Source: Mycolicibacterium mengxianglii (GTDB lineage Bacteria > Actinomycetota > Actinomycetes > Mycobacteriales > Mycobacteriaceae). From it: DNA of 64,000 nt. The stretch's first letter is position 1. Each line of letters starts with the position of its first letter. This document shows positions 19,696 to 29,339 of the stretch, piece by piece. The stretch covers positions 1,612,001 to 1,676,000 of the forward strand of contig NZ_CP065373.1 of assembly GCF_015710575.1 (NCBI RefSeq), read 5' to 3'. Both the position numbers and the translations under genes were made by a program. The notes below the pieces were generated by a model. It was not told the DNA's origin, did not search any database, and saw nothing but the letters and a program-made list of their open reading frames with translations.

Positions 19696-20885
19696 TCGGC
19701 CAGCGTCTCGTCCTCAGCGAGTTCACGTCCGCTCTCGGGCTCGTCGATACCGACCAGGTAGCGCTTCGTCACGGCCATCACCACCGCACCCACCAGGACC
19801 GCGCCTGCACCGACCCAGAAGGGCAGGTGGACGCTGACCTTCTCACCGAGCACCCCGGCCAGCCATGGCGCCAGCGCCGCGCCGGCGAAACGCACGAAAC
19901 TGTATGCCGCAGAAGCCACTCCGCGCTCGACGGGCGCGGCCTTCATGACGGTTTCGGTGATCAGGGTGTTGTTCACGCCGCACCACAGCCCGGCGACCAC
20001 CACGCAGGCGGCCAGCACTGCCTTGTCGGAAGTGAACAGCGCCATCACCACGAGCGTGGCCGCCATCGCCAGCAGATTGACGACCAGCACGGGAACAGTG
20101 CCGAACCAGCGCTGCAACCGCGGCGCTGCGAACACCGAGGTGAACGCCAGCGCGATACCCCAGCCGAAGAAGATCAGGCCGATGCCGTGGGCGTCCATGT
20201 CCAACGGGAACGGCGTGAACGCCAGCAGTGTGAAGAAGCCGAAGTTGTACAGCAGTGCGGTCATCGCCACACCGAAGAGTCCGGGGTGCCGCAGCGCACG
20301 GAACGGGTCGAGCAGCGAGGTCGCATGGGCCGGGCGCGGGGTGGCCGGCAACAGCAGGGCCGTCACCAGCAGGGCCACCACCATCAACACCGATACTCCG
20401 AAGAACGGTCCGCGCCAGGAGATCGAACCGAGCACGCCGCCGACGAGCGGACCCACCGCGATGCCCAGGCCCAGCGCCGCTTCGTAGAGGATGATCGTCT
20501 GCGCCACGGACCCGCGGGCCGAGCTGACGATCGTCGCCAGCGCAGTCGCGACGAACAACGCGTTGCCCAGGCCCCACAGTGCGCGCCAGCCGACGATCTC
20601 CATCACCGACTCGGACATCCCGGCCAACCCGGCGCCGACGACGATGATGACCAGGCCGAGCAGCAGCGTGCGTTTGGGCCCGATCCGCGACGAGATCACC
20701 CCGGTGATCAGCATCGCCACGCCCATCACCGCCATGTAGCTGGTGAACAGCAGCGACACCTGCGACGGCGTGGCGTCGAGGCTGTCGGCGATCGGTTTCA
20801 GGATGGGGTCGACGAGGCCGATGCCCATGAATGCCACCACCGAGGCGAAGGCCACGGCCCACACGGCCTTGGGCTGCCGCAACAT
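19686..20885 (-). CDS. MFS drug/metabolite efflux transporter
   Basis: A 399-aa major facilitator with about 12 membrane helices. The loop 2-3 motif is GVISSRIGPKRTLLLG, and helix 5 carries LGLGIAVGPLVGGVLG, the antiporter-type motif C, which supports drug:H+ efflux. It follows a MarR-family repressor gene on the same strand (51-base gap), and an operator-like palindrome touches its start codon. Local control by that regulator is likely. Substrate unknown. Confidence 0.85.
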   Translation of the reverse strand: MLRQPKAVWAVAFASVVAFMGIGLVDPILKPIADSLDATPSQVSLLFTSYMAVMGVAMLITGVISSRIGPKRTLLLGLVIIVVGAGLAGMSESVMEIVGWRALWGLGNALFVATALATIVSSARGSVAQTIILYEAALGLGIAVGPLVGGVLGSISWRGPFFGVSVLMVVALLVTALLLPATPRPAHATSLLDPFRALRHPGLFGVAMTALLYNFGFFTLLAFTPFPLDMDAHGIGLIFFGWGIALAFTSVFAAPRLQRWFGTVPVLVVNLLAMAATLVVMALFTSDKAVLAACVVVAGLWCGVNNTLITETVMKAAPVERGVASAAYSFVRFAGAALAPWLAGVLGEKVSVHLPFWVGAGAVLVGAVVMAVTKRYLVGIDEPESGRELAEDETLADAT

Positions 20886-20902
20886 ATAGATTTCCTATCT
20901 AT
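20886..20902. promoter_or_regulatory. MarR-type operator at the MFS start
   Basis: Perfect inverted repeat ATAGAT-N5-ATCTAT immediately upstream of the MFS ATG. On the reverse strand its core reads ATAGGAA followed by AT and CTAT, which matches a second site upstream of the marR gene. Confidence 0.6.
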
Positions 20903-20941
20903 TAAGGCGCACGAAGGAGCGACTCCGGTACGCGGGCTTAC

Positions 20942-21391
20942 TTAACTGTTCTGGGCCAGGTCGAGCATGTGGCGCATGACGCCGACGGCGGAGGCGAGCG
21001 CGTCCCGGTCGTCAGGGGACAACTGTTCGAGCAGGGGATCGATGACGGCCGCACGGTCGATGCGGGCCTGGGCCAGCACCTCGAGGCCGCGATCGGTGAT
21101 GCGGATGAGCACCGCCCTGGCGTCGCCGGGATCTGTGGTGCGGGTGACCAGCCCCGCGTCCTCGAGGCGTCGGACCTGGGTGGTCATCGTCGGCTGCGAG
21201 CAATGGTCCAGCTCGGCGAGGTCGGAGATCCGGGCCTCGCCACGGTCCTCGATGGTCGACAGCAGCCGGGCCTGTGCCCAGGGCAGGGGGAGTCGGGTGC
21301 GTTGGGTGGCCAGTCGATTCAGGCGGGCGACAACGCTCAGGAAGTCGGCGCCCAGCCGGGTAGTGTCGGACGCGGGGCTGGCAGACGTCAT
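20942..21391 (-). CDS. MarR-family transcriptional regulator
   Basis: A 149-aa winged-helix regulator. It shows the typical order: N-terminal dimer helix, [29 protein letters not shown] recognition helices (about residues 50-80), the wing with [19 protein letters not shown], and a C-terminal dimerisation helix. ATG 21391 fits the family. It precedes the MFS gene on the same strand and is divergent from the ABC transporter gene. Two matching palindromes, one before each gene, suggest that it represses itself and the transporter and is released by a small ligand. Confidence 0.88.
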   Translation of the reverse strand: MTSASPASDTTRLGADFLSVVARLNRLATQRTRLPLPWAQARLLSTIEDRGEARISDLAELDHCSQPTMTTQVRRLEDAGLVTRTTDPGDARAVLIRITDRGLEVLAQARIDRAAVIDPLLEQLSPDDRDALASAVGVMRHMLDLAQNS

Positions 21392-21404
21392 GGAGAAGAG
21401 ATTA

Positions 21405-21419
21405 CATAGGAATGCTATG
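21405..21419. promoter_or_regulatory. MarR-type operator upstream of marR
   Basis: Inverted repeat CATAG-N5-CTATG, 13 bases upstream of the marR ATG and within the 64-base divergent gap. The core ATAGGAA-NN-CTAT is shared with the site at the MFS start. Confidence 0.6.
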
Positions 21420-21455
21420 CATTTCAACCGCTCCCGGCACTGGCAGAATCGAAGG

Positions 21456-23492
21456 ATGACCTCGAGCCCCCCGGCAGCCGCGCCGAGAACCGGGTCATTG
21501 CGGCCGGCAGAAACCGCGCAAGCATCGGTGATGGCCGCATTGTGCGCCGCGACCGCCATTCTCTCGGTCATCGTGCCCTTCGCCGCCGTGCTGTCACTGC
21601 TGGGAACCGTCCCGATGGCACTGCTGGCCTACCGGTACCGCATCCGGGTGCTCATCGCCGCGACGGTGGCCGCGGGCATCATCGCGTTCCTGATCGCCGG
21701 GATGGGCGGCTTGATGACGGTGGCCAACTGCGCCTACATCGGCGGGCTCACCGGGATCGTCCGCCGCCGCGGCCGGGGCACGCCGACAGTGGTGTTCGCC
21801 TCGTTCATCGCCGGCCTGCTGTTCGGCGCCGCAGTCGTGGCCGCACTGCTCGTGCTGTCACGTTTGCGGTACCTGATCTTCGCGTCCATGACGGCCAACA
21901 TCGACGGCCTCGCCGCGGTGCTGTCGCAGGTCCCGGCGTTGCAGCAGACCTCGAAGGACCTCAAGGACTTCTTCCAGGTAGCGCTGAGCTACTGGCCGTG
22001 GCTGATCCTGGGCTACGGCACCTTCGCGATCATGTTCGTGACCTTGGTGGGCTGGTGGGCGCTCTCGCGGGTGCTGCAACGGCTGCGCGGTATCCCCGAC
22101 GTGCACAAACTCGACGCCGCCACGGAGGCGGGACCCGTCGGACCGGTGCCGGTGCAGCTGCGCGACGTGTCGTTCCGCTATCCCGACGCCGAACACGAGG
22201 CGCTGGCCCCGACCAGCCTGGACGTCGGCATCGGTGAACACGTCGCCATCACCGGCGCCAACGGCTCCGGCAAAACCACCCTGATGCTGCTGCTGGCCGG
22301 ACGCGAACCCACATCGGGCACCATCAACCGCGCCGGCAGCGTCGGCCTCGGCCGGCTCGGCGGCACCGCCGTGATCATGCAGCACCCCGAGAGCCAGGTA
22401 CTGGGCACCCGGGTCGCCGACGATGTGGTGTGGGGTCTGCCGCCCGACACCAAAACCGACGTCGACAGCCTGCTCGACGAAGTGGGTCTGACCGGCATGG
22501 GTGAACGTGACACCGGCGGGCTCTCCGGCGGTGAGCTGCAGCGGCTGGCGGTGGCTGGGGCGCTGGCCCGCCAACCGTCGCTGCTGATCGCCGACGAGGT
22601 GACCAGCATGGTGGATCAAGCCGGTCGCGAAGCTCTTCTCGAGGTGCTGTCCGGGCTGACCCAGCACCATGAGATGGCTCTCGTGCACATCACCCACTAC
22701 AACAACGAGGCCGACACCGCCGACCGCGCGATCGACCTGAGCGCGTCGGTGGACAACGCGATGGTCGACACCGCGGCCGCCCCGGCCGCGACCGTCAGCA
22801 ACGGGCGTCAGCCCTCCGGTACCCCGGTGCTCGAGCTGGACCGGGTGAGCCACGAATACGGCACCGGCACACCGTGGGCCAAACCGGCCTTGCAGAACAT
22901 TAGCTTCGCCGTGCACGAAGGCGACGGCGTGCTCATCCACGGCGGTAACGGCTCTGGGAAGTCGACCCTGGCCTGGATCATGGCCGGGCTGACCGTCCCG
23001 ACCTACGGCACCGCCCTGGTCGACGGCAAACCCGCACCGGAGCAGGTCGGCGCGGTGGCATTGGCTTTCCAGGCGGCCCGGCTGCAGCTGATGCGGGCCC
23101 GGGTCGACCTCGAAGTCGCGTCGGCCGCCGGGTTTTCCCCCGATGACCGCGGCCGGGTGACCGCCGCACTGAAAGCTGTCGGCCTGGACGCGTCGATGGC
23201 CCGCCGGCGTACCGACCAACTCTCGGGCGGCCAGATGCGCCGGGTGGTGCTGGCCGGTCTACTGGCGCGCAAACCCAAGGCACTGATCCTGGACGAACCG
23301 CTGGCTGGTCTCGATGCCGACAGCCAGGCCGGGTTGTTGCGCCTGCTGCAAGATCTGCGCCGCAACTCCGGCCTGACCGTCGTGGTGATCTCCCACGATT
23401 TCGTCGGCCTCGAAGAACTGTGCCCACGGATCCTGAAGCTGCGCAACGGTGTGATGGAACCGGCGACGACCTCGGCAGGAGGCATGTCGTGA
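21456..23492 (+). CDS. ECF-type ABC transporter: membrane domain fused to two ATPases (Rv2326c-like)
   Basis: A 678-aa fusion. The first 200 residues are a hydrophobic domain with about five or six membrane helices (substrate-binding-type). Two CbiO/EcfA-type ATPase domains follow. The first has Walker [10 protein letters not shown] near residue 268 and LSGGELQ; the second has GGNGSGKST near 498, LSGGQMR and [11 protein letters not shown]. It overlaps the next gene, which encodes the T component, by 4 bases. This layout matches Rv2326c-Rv2325c of M. tuberculosis. The substrate, probably a vitamin or metal, cannot be read from the sequence. Confidence 0.85.
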   Translation: MTSSPPAAAPRTGSLRPAETAQASVMAALCAATAILSVIVPFAAVLSLLGTVPMALLAYRYRIRVLIAATVAAGIIAFLIAGMGGLMTVANCAYIGGLTGIVRRRGRGTPTVVFASFIAGLLFGAAVVAALLVLSRLRYLIFASMTANIDGLAAVLSQVPALQQTSKDLKDFFQVALSYWPWLILGYGTFAIMFVTLVGWWALSRVLQRLRGIPDVHKLDAATEAGPVGPVPVQLRDVSFRYPDAEHEALAPTSLDVGIGEHVAITGANGSGKTTLMLLLAGREPTSGTINRAGSVGLGRLGGTAVIMQHPESQVLGTRVADDVVWGLPPDTKTDVDSLLDEVGLTGMGERDTGGLSGGELQRLAVAGALARQPSLLIADEVTSMVDQAGREALLEVLSGLTQHHEMALVHITHYNNEADTADRAIDLSASVDNAMVDTAAAPAATVSNGRQPSGTPVLELDRVSHEYGTGTPWAKPALQNISFAVHEGDGVLIHGGNGSGKSTLAWIMAGLTVPTYGTALVDGKPAPEQVGAVALAFQAARLQLMRARVDLEVASAAGFSPDDRGRVTAALKAVGLDASMARRRTDQLSGGQMRRVVLAGLLARKPKALILDEPLAGLDADSQAGLLRLLQDLRRNSGLTVVVISHDFVGLEELCPRILKLRNGVMEPATTSAGGMS

Positions 23493-24406
23493 CCGCCACC
23501 GAGGCCACCCCGCCGCCCACCACCCCGTCCGGCAGCTCCCCGCCCGGCAGCACCCCGCCCGGCAAGGGCGCCCCGCCGCGCAACCCGACCTCCCGGCCCG
23601 TCGTCCTGCTGCGCCCGGTGCCCGGCGATTCGGTGATCCACCGGCTCTGGGCCGGGACCAAGCTGATCGTGGTCTTCGTCCTGGGTGTGCTGATGACGTT
23701 CTACCCGGGCTGGGTGCCGATTGCCCTGGTCGCGCTGATGATCGCGGTGGCCTGCAGGCTGGCCCACATCCCACGCGGGGTGCTGCCGTCGGTGCCGCTG
23801 TGGTTGTGGATCTTGCTCTTCCTCGGGGGACTCACCGCGTCGTTCGCCGGCGGCACCCCGGAGTTCGTCGTCGGCTCGGTCACCGTCGGCCTCGGCGGGC
23901 TGCTGAATTTCCTGCGGATCACCGCGCTGTCGCTGGTGCTGCTGGCACTGGGAGCCATGGTGTCGTGGACCACGAACGTCTCCGAGATTGCGCCGGCGGT
24001 CGCCACGATGGGGCGTCCGCTGCGTCGACTGCGGATCCCGGTCGACGAGTGGGCGGTCACGTTGGCGTTGGCGCTGCGCTCCTTCCCGATGCTGATCGAC
24101 GAGTTCCGGGTGCTGTATGCCGCGCGCAAACTGCGGCCCCGCCCGCCGGTGACGACCCGCCGTGAGCGGCGCAGGCGCTGGGGGACCGAACTGGTCGACC
24201 TGCTGGCGGCGGCCATCACCGTGACACTGCGCCGGGGCGACGAGATGGGTGATGCGATCACCGCACGCGGCGGCACCGGGCAGATCTCGGCGGTGGAGTC
24301 CAAACCGGCCCGCCGGGATTGGATCGCGCTGGCGATCGTCGCGCTGGTGTGCGCTCTGGCCCTGGTGGCCGAACTCACGGTGCTGGGTACCAGCGCCGCC
24401 CGCTGA
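23489..24406 (+). CDS. ECF transporter transmembrane (T) component, CbiQ/EcfT family
   Basis: A 305-aa membrane protein. A Pro/Gly/Ser-rich N-terminal tail (about 45 residues) precedes [26 protein letters not shown], the start of the EcfT fold. The C-terminal half carries the two ATPase-coupling segments of T components, [22 protein letters not shown] and [21 protein letters not shown]. It couples to the fused ATPases encoded just upstream (GTGA overlap). Confidence 0.85.
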   Translation: MTATEATPPPTTPSGSSPPGSTPPGKGAPPRNPTSRPVVLLRPVPGDSVIHRLWAGTKLIVVFVLGVLMTFYPGWVPIALVALMIAVACRLAHIPRGVLPSVPLWLWILLFLGGLTASFAGGTPEFVVGSVTVGLGGLLNFLRITALSLVLLALGAMVSWTTNVSEIAPAVATMGRPLRRLRIPVDEWAVTLALALRSFPMLIDEFRVLYAARKLRPRPPVTTRRERRRRWGTELVDLLAAAITVTLRRGDEMGDAITARGGTGQISAVESKPARRDWIALAIVALVCALALVAELTVLGTSAAR

Positions 24407-24420
24407 CCCGATATTCGCCG

Positions 24421-24442
24421 CGCCCGAACGTACGTTTGAGCG
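24421..24442. terminator. hairpin between the ECF operon and the POT gene
   Basis: Inverted repeat with arms CGCCCGAAC and GTTTGAGCG around GTAC (one mismatch, one G-T pair), 14 bases after the T-component stop. It belongs to the same sequence family as the hairpin at 15344. It lies only 24 bases before the next ATG, so it could also affect that gene's leader. Confidence 0.5.
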
Positions 24443-24465
24443 ACGTCGGGGAGGAGGCTAGCGGT

Positions 24466-25917
24466 ATGGCAACTCGCGAACACGAGACGCGGACGTTGTT
24501 CGGCCACCCGATCGGCCTGACCAACCTCTTCGGCGTGGAGCTCTGGGAACGGTTCTCGTTCTACGGGATGCTCACGATCCTCGGCTACTACCTCTACTAC
24601 TCGGTCAGCGACGGCGGGCTCGCGCTGGAGCAGAGCACCGCCACCGGCATCGTCGGCGCGTACGGCGGGCTGGTCTACCTGTCCACTGTGTTGGGCGGCT
24701 GGCTGGCCGACCGCGTGCTCGGTATGGAGCGCACGGTCTTCTACGGCGGTGTCGTGGTGATGGCCGGTCACATCGCGCTGGCACTGATTCCAGGACTCAC
24801 CGGCGTCGGGATCGGGCTGGTGCTCGTGGCGCTGGGGTCCGGGGCGTTGAAAGCCAATGCGTCGTCGCTGCTGGGCACGCTGTACGCCAAGGGCGACCCG
24901 CGTGCCGACGGCGGCTTCACGTTGTTCTACCTGGGTATCAACCTGGGTGCGTTTGTCGGTCCGTTGATCACCGGTCTGTTGCAGACCAGCGTCGGCTTCC
25001 ACTGGGGCTTCGGCGCCGCCGCGGTCGGGATGGCGCTCGGTTTGGTGCAGTACGTCATCTTCCGGCGCAACCTCGGCGAACACGGACGTGACGTGCCGAA
25101 CCCGTTGCCGCGCAGCGCTATCGGAAAGACCGTCGGCGTTTTCGTCGCCGGGGCGGTGGTCATCGCACTGGTGATCGCGCTGGGCCTGGTCACCCTGAGG
25201 AACCTGTCACAGGTCACCACCGGGGTCATCATCGTCGCCTCGATCGCCTATTTCGCCATCATGCTGACCAACTCCCGGGTCACCGAGGACGAGCGGATCC
25301 GGGTGCGCGCGTTCATCCCGTTGTTCATCGCCAATGCGGTGTTCTGGTCGTTGTTCCAGCAGATGTTCACCGTGCTGGCCGTCTACTCCGACGAGCGGAT
25401 GAATTGGTCGCTCTTCGGCTGGACGGCGCCGTCGAGTTGGATCGGCTCCATCGAACCGGTGTGGATCATCGCGCTGTCGCCGCTGTTCGCGCTCATGTGG
25501 ACCAGGTTGGGCAAGCGGGCGCCGACGACGCCACGCAAGTTCGCCTACGGTGTCATCGGAATGGGCTTGGCGTTCCTGTGCTTCGTGCCACTGGCCGGGA
25601 CGGAAGGTAGGACGGTGCCGGTGCTTGCCGTCACGGCGATCCTGGCCGTGTTCGCCATTTCGGAGCTACTGATCTCGCCGATCGGGCTGTCGGTGACGAC
25701 CAAGCTGGCTCCCGAGGCGTTCCGGGCACAGATGATGGCCCTGTACTTCTTCTCCGTCGGTATCGGCACGTCCATGTCGGGCGTGCTCGCCGGTTACTAC
25801 GACGCCGCGCACGAATTCTTCTATTTCGGCACCCTCGGTGGCATCACCGTGGTGGTCGGGGTCATCGTGCTGGCCCTCACCCCGTGGATCAGCCGCCACA
25901 TGGAGGGCGTGCACTGA
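24466..25917 (+). CDS. POT/PTR2-family proton-dependent oligopeptide transporter
   Basis: A 483-aa membrane protein that imports di- and tripeptides with protons. N-terminal motif ELWERFSFYGMLTILGYYLYYS contains the ExxER-type proton-coupling motif and FYGM signature. GGWLADRVLGMERT and FTLFYLGINLGAFVGPLITG (the PTR2 signature) follow. About 14 helices. A GGAGGAGG box precedes ATG 24466. Confidence 0.92.
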   Translation: MATREHETRTLFGHPIGLTNLFGVELWERFSFYGMLTILGYYLYYSVSDGGLALEQSTATGIVGAYGGLVYLSTVLGGWLADRVLGMERTVFYGGVVVMAGHIALALIPGLTGVGIGLVLVALGSGALKANASSLLGTLYAKGDPRADGGFTLFYLGINLGAFVGPLITGLLQTSVGFHWGFGAAAVGMALGLVQYVIFRRNLGEHGRDVPNPLPRSAIGKTVGVFVAGAVVIALVIALGLVTLRNLSQVTTGVIIVASIAYFAIMLTNSRVTEDERIRVRAFIPLFIANAVFWSLFQQMFTVLAVYSDERMNWSLFGWTAPSSWIGSIEPVWIIALSPLFALMWTRLGKRAPTTPRKFAYGVIGMGLAFLCFVPLAGTEGRTVPVLAVTAILAVFAISELLISPIGLSVTTKLAPEAFRAQMMALYFFSVGIGTSMSGVLAGYYDAAHEFFYFGTLGGITVVVGVIVLALTPWISRHMEGVH

Positions 25918-25926
25918 GGCCGCGCG

Positions 25927-26634
25927 TCAGGGCGTGATGACGGTGTTGTCGTCGAGCTGAGCCGTGGCGGCCACCAGCGCCTGCGCGTCGTCCTGCGATC
26001 CGGTGGCGCGCACGCGCAGCAGGAACGGGCCCGTCGGCGACGCGATCAGCATCGTCTTCTGCGCGACGAGCTTCTGGGTGCCCTTGTCGTCATACATGCC
26101 GGCGTCCTGGTGGGCCTCGATGCCGCCGAGTTCGCCTCGCCCACCGTCACCCATCGCCTGATAACCGGGCAGGTTCTTCAGCTCGCCGGCGGCGTACTCG
26201 TAGATCTTGTCCACCGGCACGTCGGCGCTGAGTTTGGTCAGCACGGCCTGGATGATCGGCGGGTCGGCCGGGTTGGTGGCCTGATCGAACATGATGGCCC
26301 AGTAGGGCTTTCCGGGGACGTCGATCGCCTGCTGCCAGCCGGGCGCCACCGGGAAGTCGATCTTGGGCGCACCCGGATCGCCGACGCGGACCGGGGTTTC
26401 GGTGACGTTGATCGACTTGAGGTAGTCGGTGATGGTCAGTGCACCCGTGGCGGCCGGAGGGGCCGAGGTGGGTGCCGCGGTGCTCGTCGGCGGTGTCGAC
26501 GAGGTGGCGGACGCGGTCGACGACGTGACTGACGAACTCGAGGCCTCGGTTGCGGTGTCGGAACCGCAGCCCGCCAGGCCGAGCACGGTGGCGGCGGCAG
26601 TGACGCAGACGATCGTCGAGGTTTTCACGGCCAC
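25927..26634 (-). CDS. LpqN/LpqT-family lipoprotein
   Basis: A 235-aa exported lipoprotein: signal peptide with lipobox LAGC (Cys near residue 23), a Ser/Thr/Pro-rich linker (about 45 residues), then the LpqN fold with TITDYLKSINVTETPVRVGDPGAPKIDFPVAPGW as its first block. Proteins of this family sit in the mycobacterial envelope, and LpqN itself has been linked to mycolate transport; the role of this copy is unknown. It starts at GTG; a second GTG two codons later is equally possible. Confidence 0.82.
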   Translation of the reverse strand: MAVKTSTIVCVTAAATVLGLAGCGSDTATEASSSSVTSSTASATSSTPPTSTAAPTSAPPAATGALTITDYLKSINVTETPVRVGDPGAPKIDFPVAPGWQQAIDVPGKPYWAIMFDQATNPADPPIIQAVLTKLSADVPVDKIYEYAAGELKNLPGYQAMGDGGRGELGGIEAHQDAGMYDDKGTQKLVAQKTMLIASPTGPFLLRVRATGSQDDAQALVAATAQLDDNTVITP

Positions 26635-26704
26635 CAGGGTAGGCGCTGCGCCAGCGGCTACGGCCCAGCAGCCAACATCCTGACATCGGAGGTGTTGAGC
26701 TTCC

Positions 26705-27685
26705 TCACACCGGCACCGCGGGGGCCGTCGGCGACAGCTGCGGCAACACGTGTTCGCCGAACGCGTCGATGAAGCCGGCCTGATGGCGGCCGACGAAATG
26801 CAGGTACAACTCGTCCCAGCCCTGGTCGATGTAGGCGTTCAGCCATGCCGCATGCCTGCCGAGGTCACTGGAGACCCGCACCGCCTTGGCGACCTGCTCG
26901 GGGGTGACGGACGCGCCCACCGCATCGAACGCCTGGGCGGTCTCGAGGTCCCAGCACACCGGCGACGGGAAAACGTTGTTGCGCCACTGGTCATGGGCGA
27001 TCGCCATGGCCTCGGCTTCGGTGCGTGCCCAGCTGAGGTGGACCTGCAACCGGGCGGGACCGCGCCCGCCGGCGTTGCGATAGGCGTCGAGCACCTTCTG
27101 CAAGGCGTCGGGGGGTTGGTTGATGGTGATCAGTCCGTCCGCCCACTCGGCGTGGCGGGCGGCAGTCGCCGGGGTGACGGCGGGTCCGACGAGTTCTGGC
27201 ACCTGCTCCGGCAGTGACCACAGCTTGGCCCGGTTGACGTGGATCAGTCCGTCGACACTGACCTCTTCACCCTGGAGGAGCCGGCGAATGACGTCGACGC
27301 ATTCGACGAGGCGCTGGTCGCGGACCTCCTTGCGCGGCCACACCTCGCCGGTGATGCGCTCATTGCAGGCCTCGCCGGAGCCGAGGGCAGCCCAGAACCG
27401 GCCCGGGAACATCTCCGCGAGTGTGGCGATGGCCTGAGCGATGATCGCCGGGTGGTAACGCTGCCCTGGCGCGTTGACGACGCCGAACGGCAGGTCGGTG
27501 GTGGCCAGCGCCGCACCGAGAAACGCCCAGGCGAATCCGGACTCGTTCTGCCGCTCGCTCCACGGGCTGAAATGGTCGCTCGACATCGCCGCGGTGAAGC
27601 CGGCCTGCTCGGCGTGCTGGACATCGCGAAGCAGCTGGCCGGGGGCGATCTGCTCATGGGAACAGTGGAATCCGATGACCGTCAT
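26705..27685 (-). CDS. LLM-class F420-dependent oxidoreductase (FGD-like)
   Basis: A 326-aa TIM-barrel flavin-like oxidoreductase of the luciferase superfamily. MTVIGFHCSHEQIAPGQLL, SSDHFSPWSERQNESGFAWAFLGAALA and WAALGSGEACNERITGEVWP are typical of the F420-dependent glucose-6-phosphate dehydrogenase-like group. The substrate is not evident; many mycobacterial paralogues act on other compounds. ATG 27685 is used; the upstream extension of 10 residues has no similarity. Confidence 0.85.
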   Translation of the reverse strand: MTVIGFHCSHEQIAPGQLLRDVQHAEQAGFTAAMSSDHFSPWSERQNESGFAWAFLGAALATTDLPFGVVNAPGQRYHPAIIAQAIATLAEMFPGRFWAALGSGEACNERITGEVWPRKEVRDQRLVECVDVIRRLLQGEEVSVDGLIHVNRAKLWSLPEQVPELVGPAVTPATAARHAEWADGLITINQPPDALQKVLDAYRNAGGRGPARLQVHLSWARTEAEAMAIAHDQWRNNVFPSPVCWDLETAQAFDAVGASVTPEQVAKAVRVSSDLGRHAAWLNAYIDQGWDELYLHFVGRHQAGFIDAFGEHVLPQLSPTAPAVPV

Positions 27686-27781
27686 GGCCAGGGCATACCC
27701 AATCAGGGGGACCAAAACTTCGGCGTCAACCAGACCCCGGTGCAGCGCCCACCCCGCCCACTACAGCTACCGTGGGGACCC

Positions 27782-29296
27782 GTGAGTGTTCGCTCCGTTG
27801 ACCCAGACTTCCTCGAGCTGCCCCGCCGCGCCTTGGCCGACGCGGCGCTTACCGCGGCGGTGCAGGCTGGCGCCAGTTACGCCGACCTGCGTATTCACCG
27901 CGTGACCCACGAGCACATCCAGCTGCGCGACGGCGAGCTCGAAAGCGCGGTCGAGAGGCGAGAGCTCGGCCTCGCGGTCCGGGTGATCGTCAACGGCACC
28001 TGGGGTTTCGCCTCCCACGCCGAGCTGACACCCGACGTCGCGGCCGAGACCGCACGCCGCGCCGTGTCCGTGGCGACGGCACTGGAGCCGCTGAACGCCG
28101 AGCGCATCGAACTGGCCGCCGAACCGGTGTACGCCGACGCGACCTGGGTGTCGAGTTACCTGGTCGACCCGTTCGACGTGCCGACACCGGACAAGATCGG
28201 CGTGCTCAGCGAGTACTCGTCACGGTTACTCTCCGCCGACGGGATCGACCATGTGTCGGCCGGGGTCTCCGCTGCCAAGGAGCAGACGTTCTACGCCGAC
28301 ACGTTCGGTTCCTCGATCACCCAGCAGCGGGTGCGGGTGCTGCCGTCGCTGGACGCCATCACCGTCGACCCGGCGGCCGGAACGTTCGATTCCATGAGCA
28401 CGCTGGCTCCGCCCTACGGCGGCGGTTGGGAGGTACTGGCCGGGGACCAGGTGTGGAACTGGACCGACGAGCTGGCGCAGCTGCCGGTGCTGTTGGCCGA
28501 AAAGGTCAAGTCGCCATCGGTGCTCGCTGGTCCCACCGACCTGGTGATCGACCCGTCCAACCTGTGGCTGACAATCCATGAATCCATCGGCCACGCAACC
28601 GAATACGATCGGGCGATCGGTTACGAGGCGGCGTACGCCGGCACCTCGTTCGCCACCCCGGACAAGCTCGGCACCATGCGTTACGGCTCGCCGGTGATGA
28701 ACGTGACCGCTGACCGTACCGTCGAGCACGGCCTGGCCAGCATCGGTTACGACGACGAGGGTGTGCAGGCGCAGAGCTGGGACCTGGTGCGCGACGGCAT
28801 CTTCGTCGGCTACCAGCTGGACCGGGTATTCGCCCCGCGGCTGGGGCAGCCGCGGTCCAACGGCTGCTCGTATGCCGATTCGCCGCACCACGTTCCGATC
28901 CAGCGGATGGCCAACGTGTCGTTACAGCCGTCGGCCGAGGACATCTCCACGGCCGATCTGATCTCGCGGGTCTCCGATGGGATTTACATCGTCGGCGACA
29001 AGTCCTGGTCAATCGACATGCAGCGCTACAACTTCCAGTTCACCGGGCAGCGGTTCTTCAAGATCCGCGACGGCCGGATCGAGGGTCAACTGCGCGACGT
29101 GGCCTACCAGGCCACGACCACCGACTTCTGGAATTCGATGGAGGCTGTGGGCGGGCCGTCGACGTGGCGCCTCGGTGGCGCCTTCAACTGCGGCAAGGCC
29201 CAACCAGGCCAGGTGGCGGCGGTCAGTCACGGATGCCCGTCGGCGTTGTTCCGGGGCGTGAACGTCCTCAACACCCGTGAGGAATCCGGCCGATGA
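27782..29296 (+). CDS. tldD: TldD-family metalloprotease subunit
   Basis: A 504-aa subunit of the TldD/TldE protease, which degrades unfolded peptides and processes some modified peptides. The zinc motif HESIGH (H266, E267, H271) in LWLTIHESIGHATEYDRA shows this is the catalytic partner. The C-terminal zinc-ligand region around ANVSLQPS and GGAFNCGKAQPGQVAAVSHGCP is present. GTG 27782 follows an upstream region with no coding similarity. Its partner gene follows after 43 bases. Confidence 0.92.
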   Translation: MSVRSVDPDFLELPRRALADAALTAAVQAGASYADLRIHRVTHEHIQLRDGELESAVERRELGLAVRVIVNGTWGFASHAELTPDVAAETARRAVSVATALEPLNAERIELAAEPVYADATWVSSYLVDPFDVPTPDKIGVLSEYSSRLLSADGIDHVSAGVSAAKEQTFYADTFGSSITQQRVRVLPSLDAITVDPAAGTFDSMSTLAPPYGGGWEVLAGDQVWNWTDELAQLPVLLAEKVKSPSVLAGPTDLVIDPSNLWLTIHESIGHATEYDRAIGYEAAYAGTSFATPDKLGTMRYGSPVMNVTADRTVEHGLASIGYDDEGVQAQSWDLVRDGIFVGYQLDRVFAPRLGQPRSNGCSYADSPHHVPIQRMANVSLQPSAEDISTADLISRVSDGIYIVGDKSWSIDMQRYNFQFTGQRFFKIRDGRIEGQLRDVAYQATTTDFWNSMEAVGGPSTWRLGGAFNCGKAQPGQVAAVSHGCPSALFRGVNVLNTREESGR

Positions 29297-29339
29297 GCGC
29301 GGACAGCGAAACGGCCGCAGACAACAAAGGACGGTCAGC

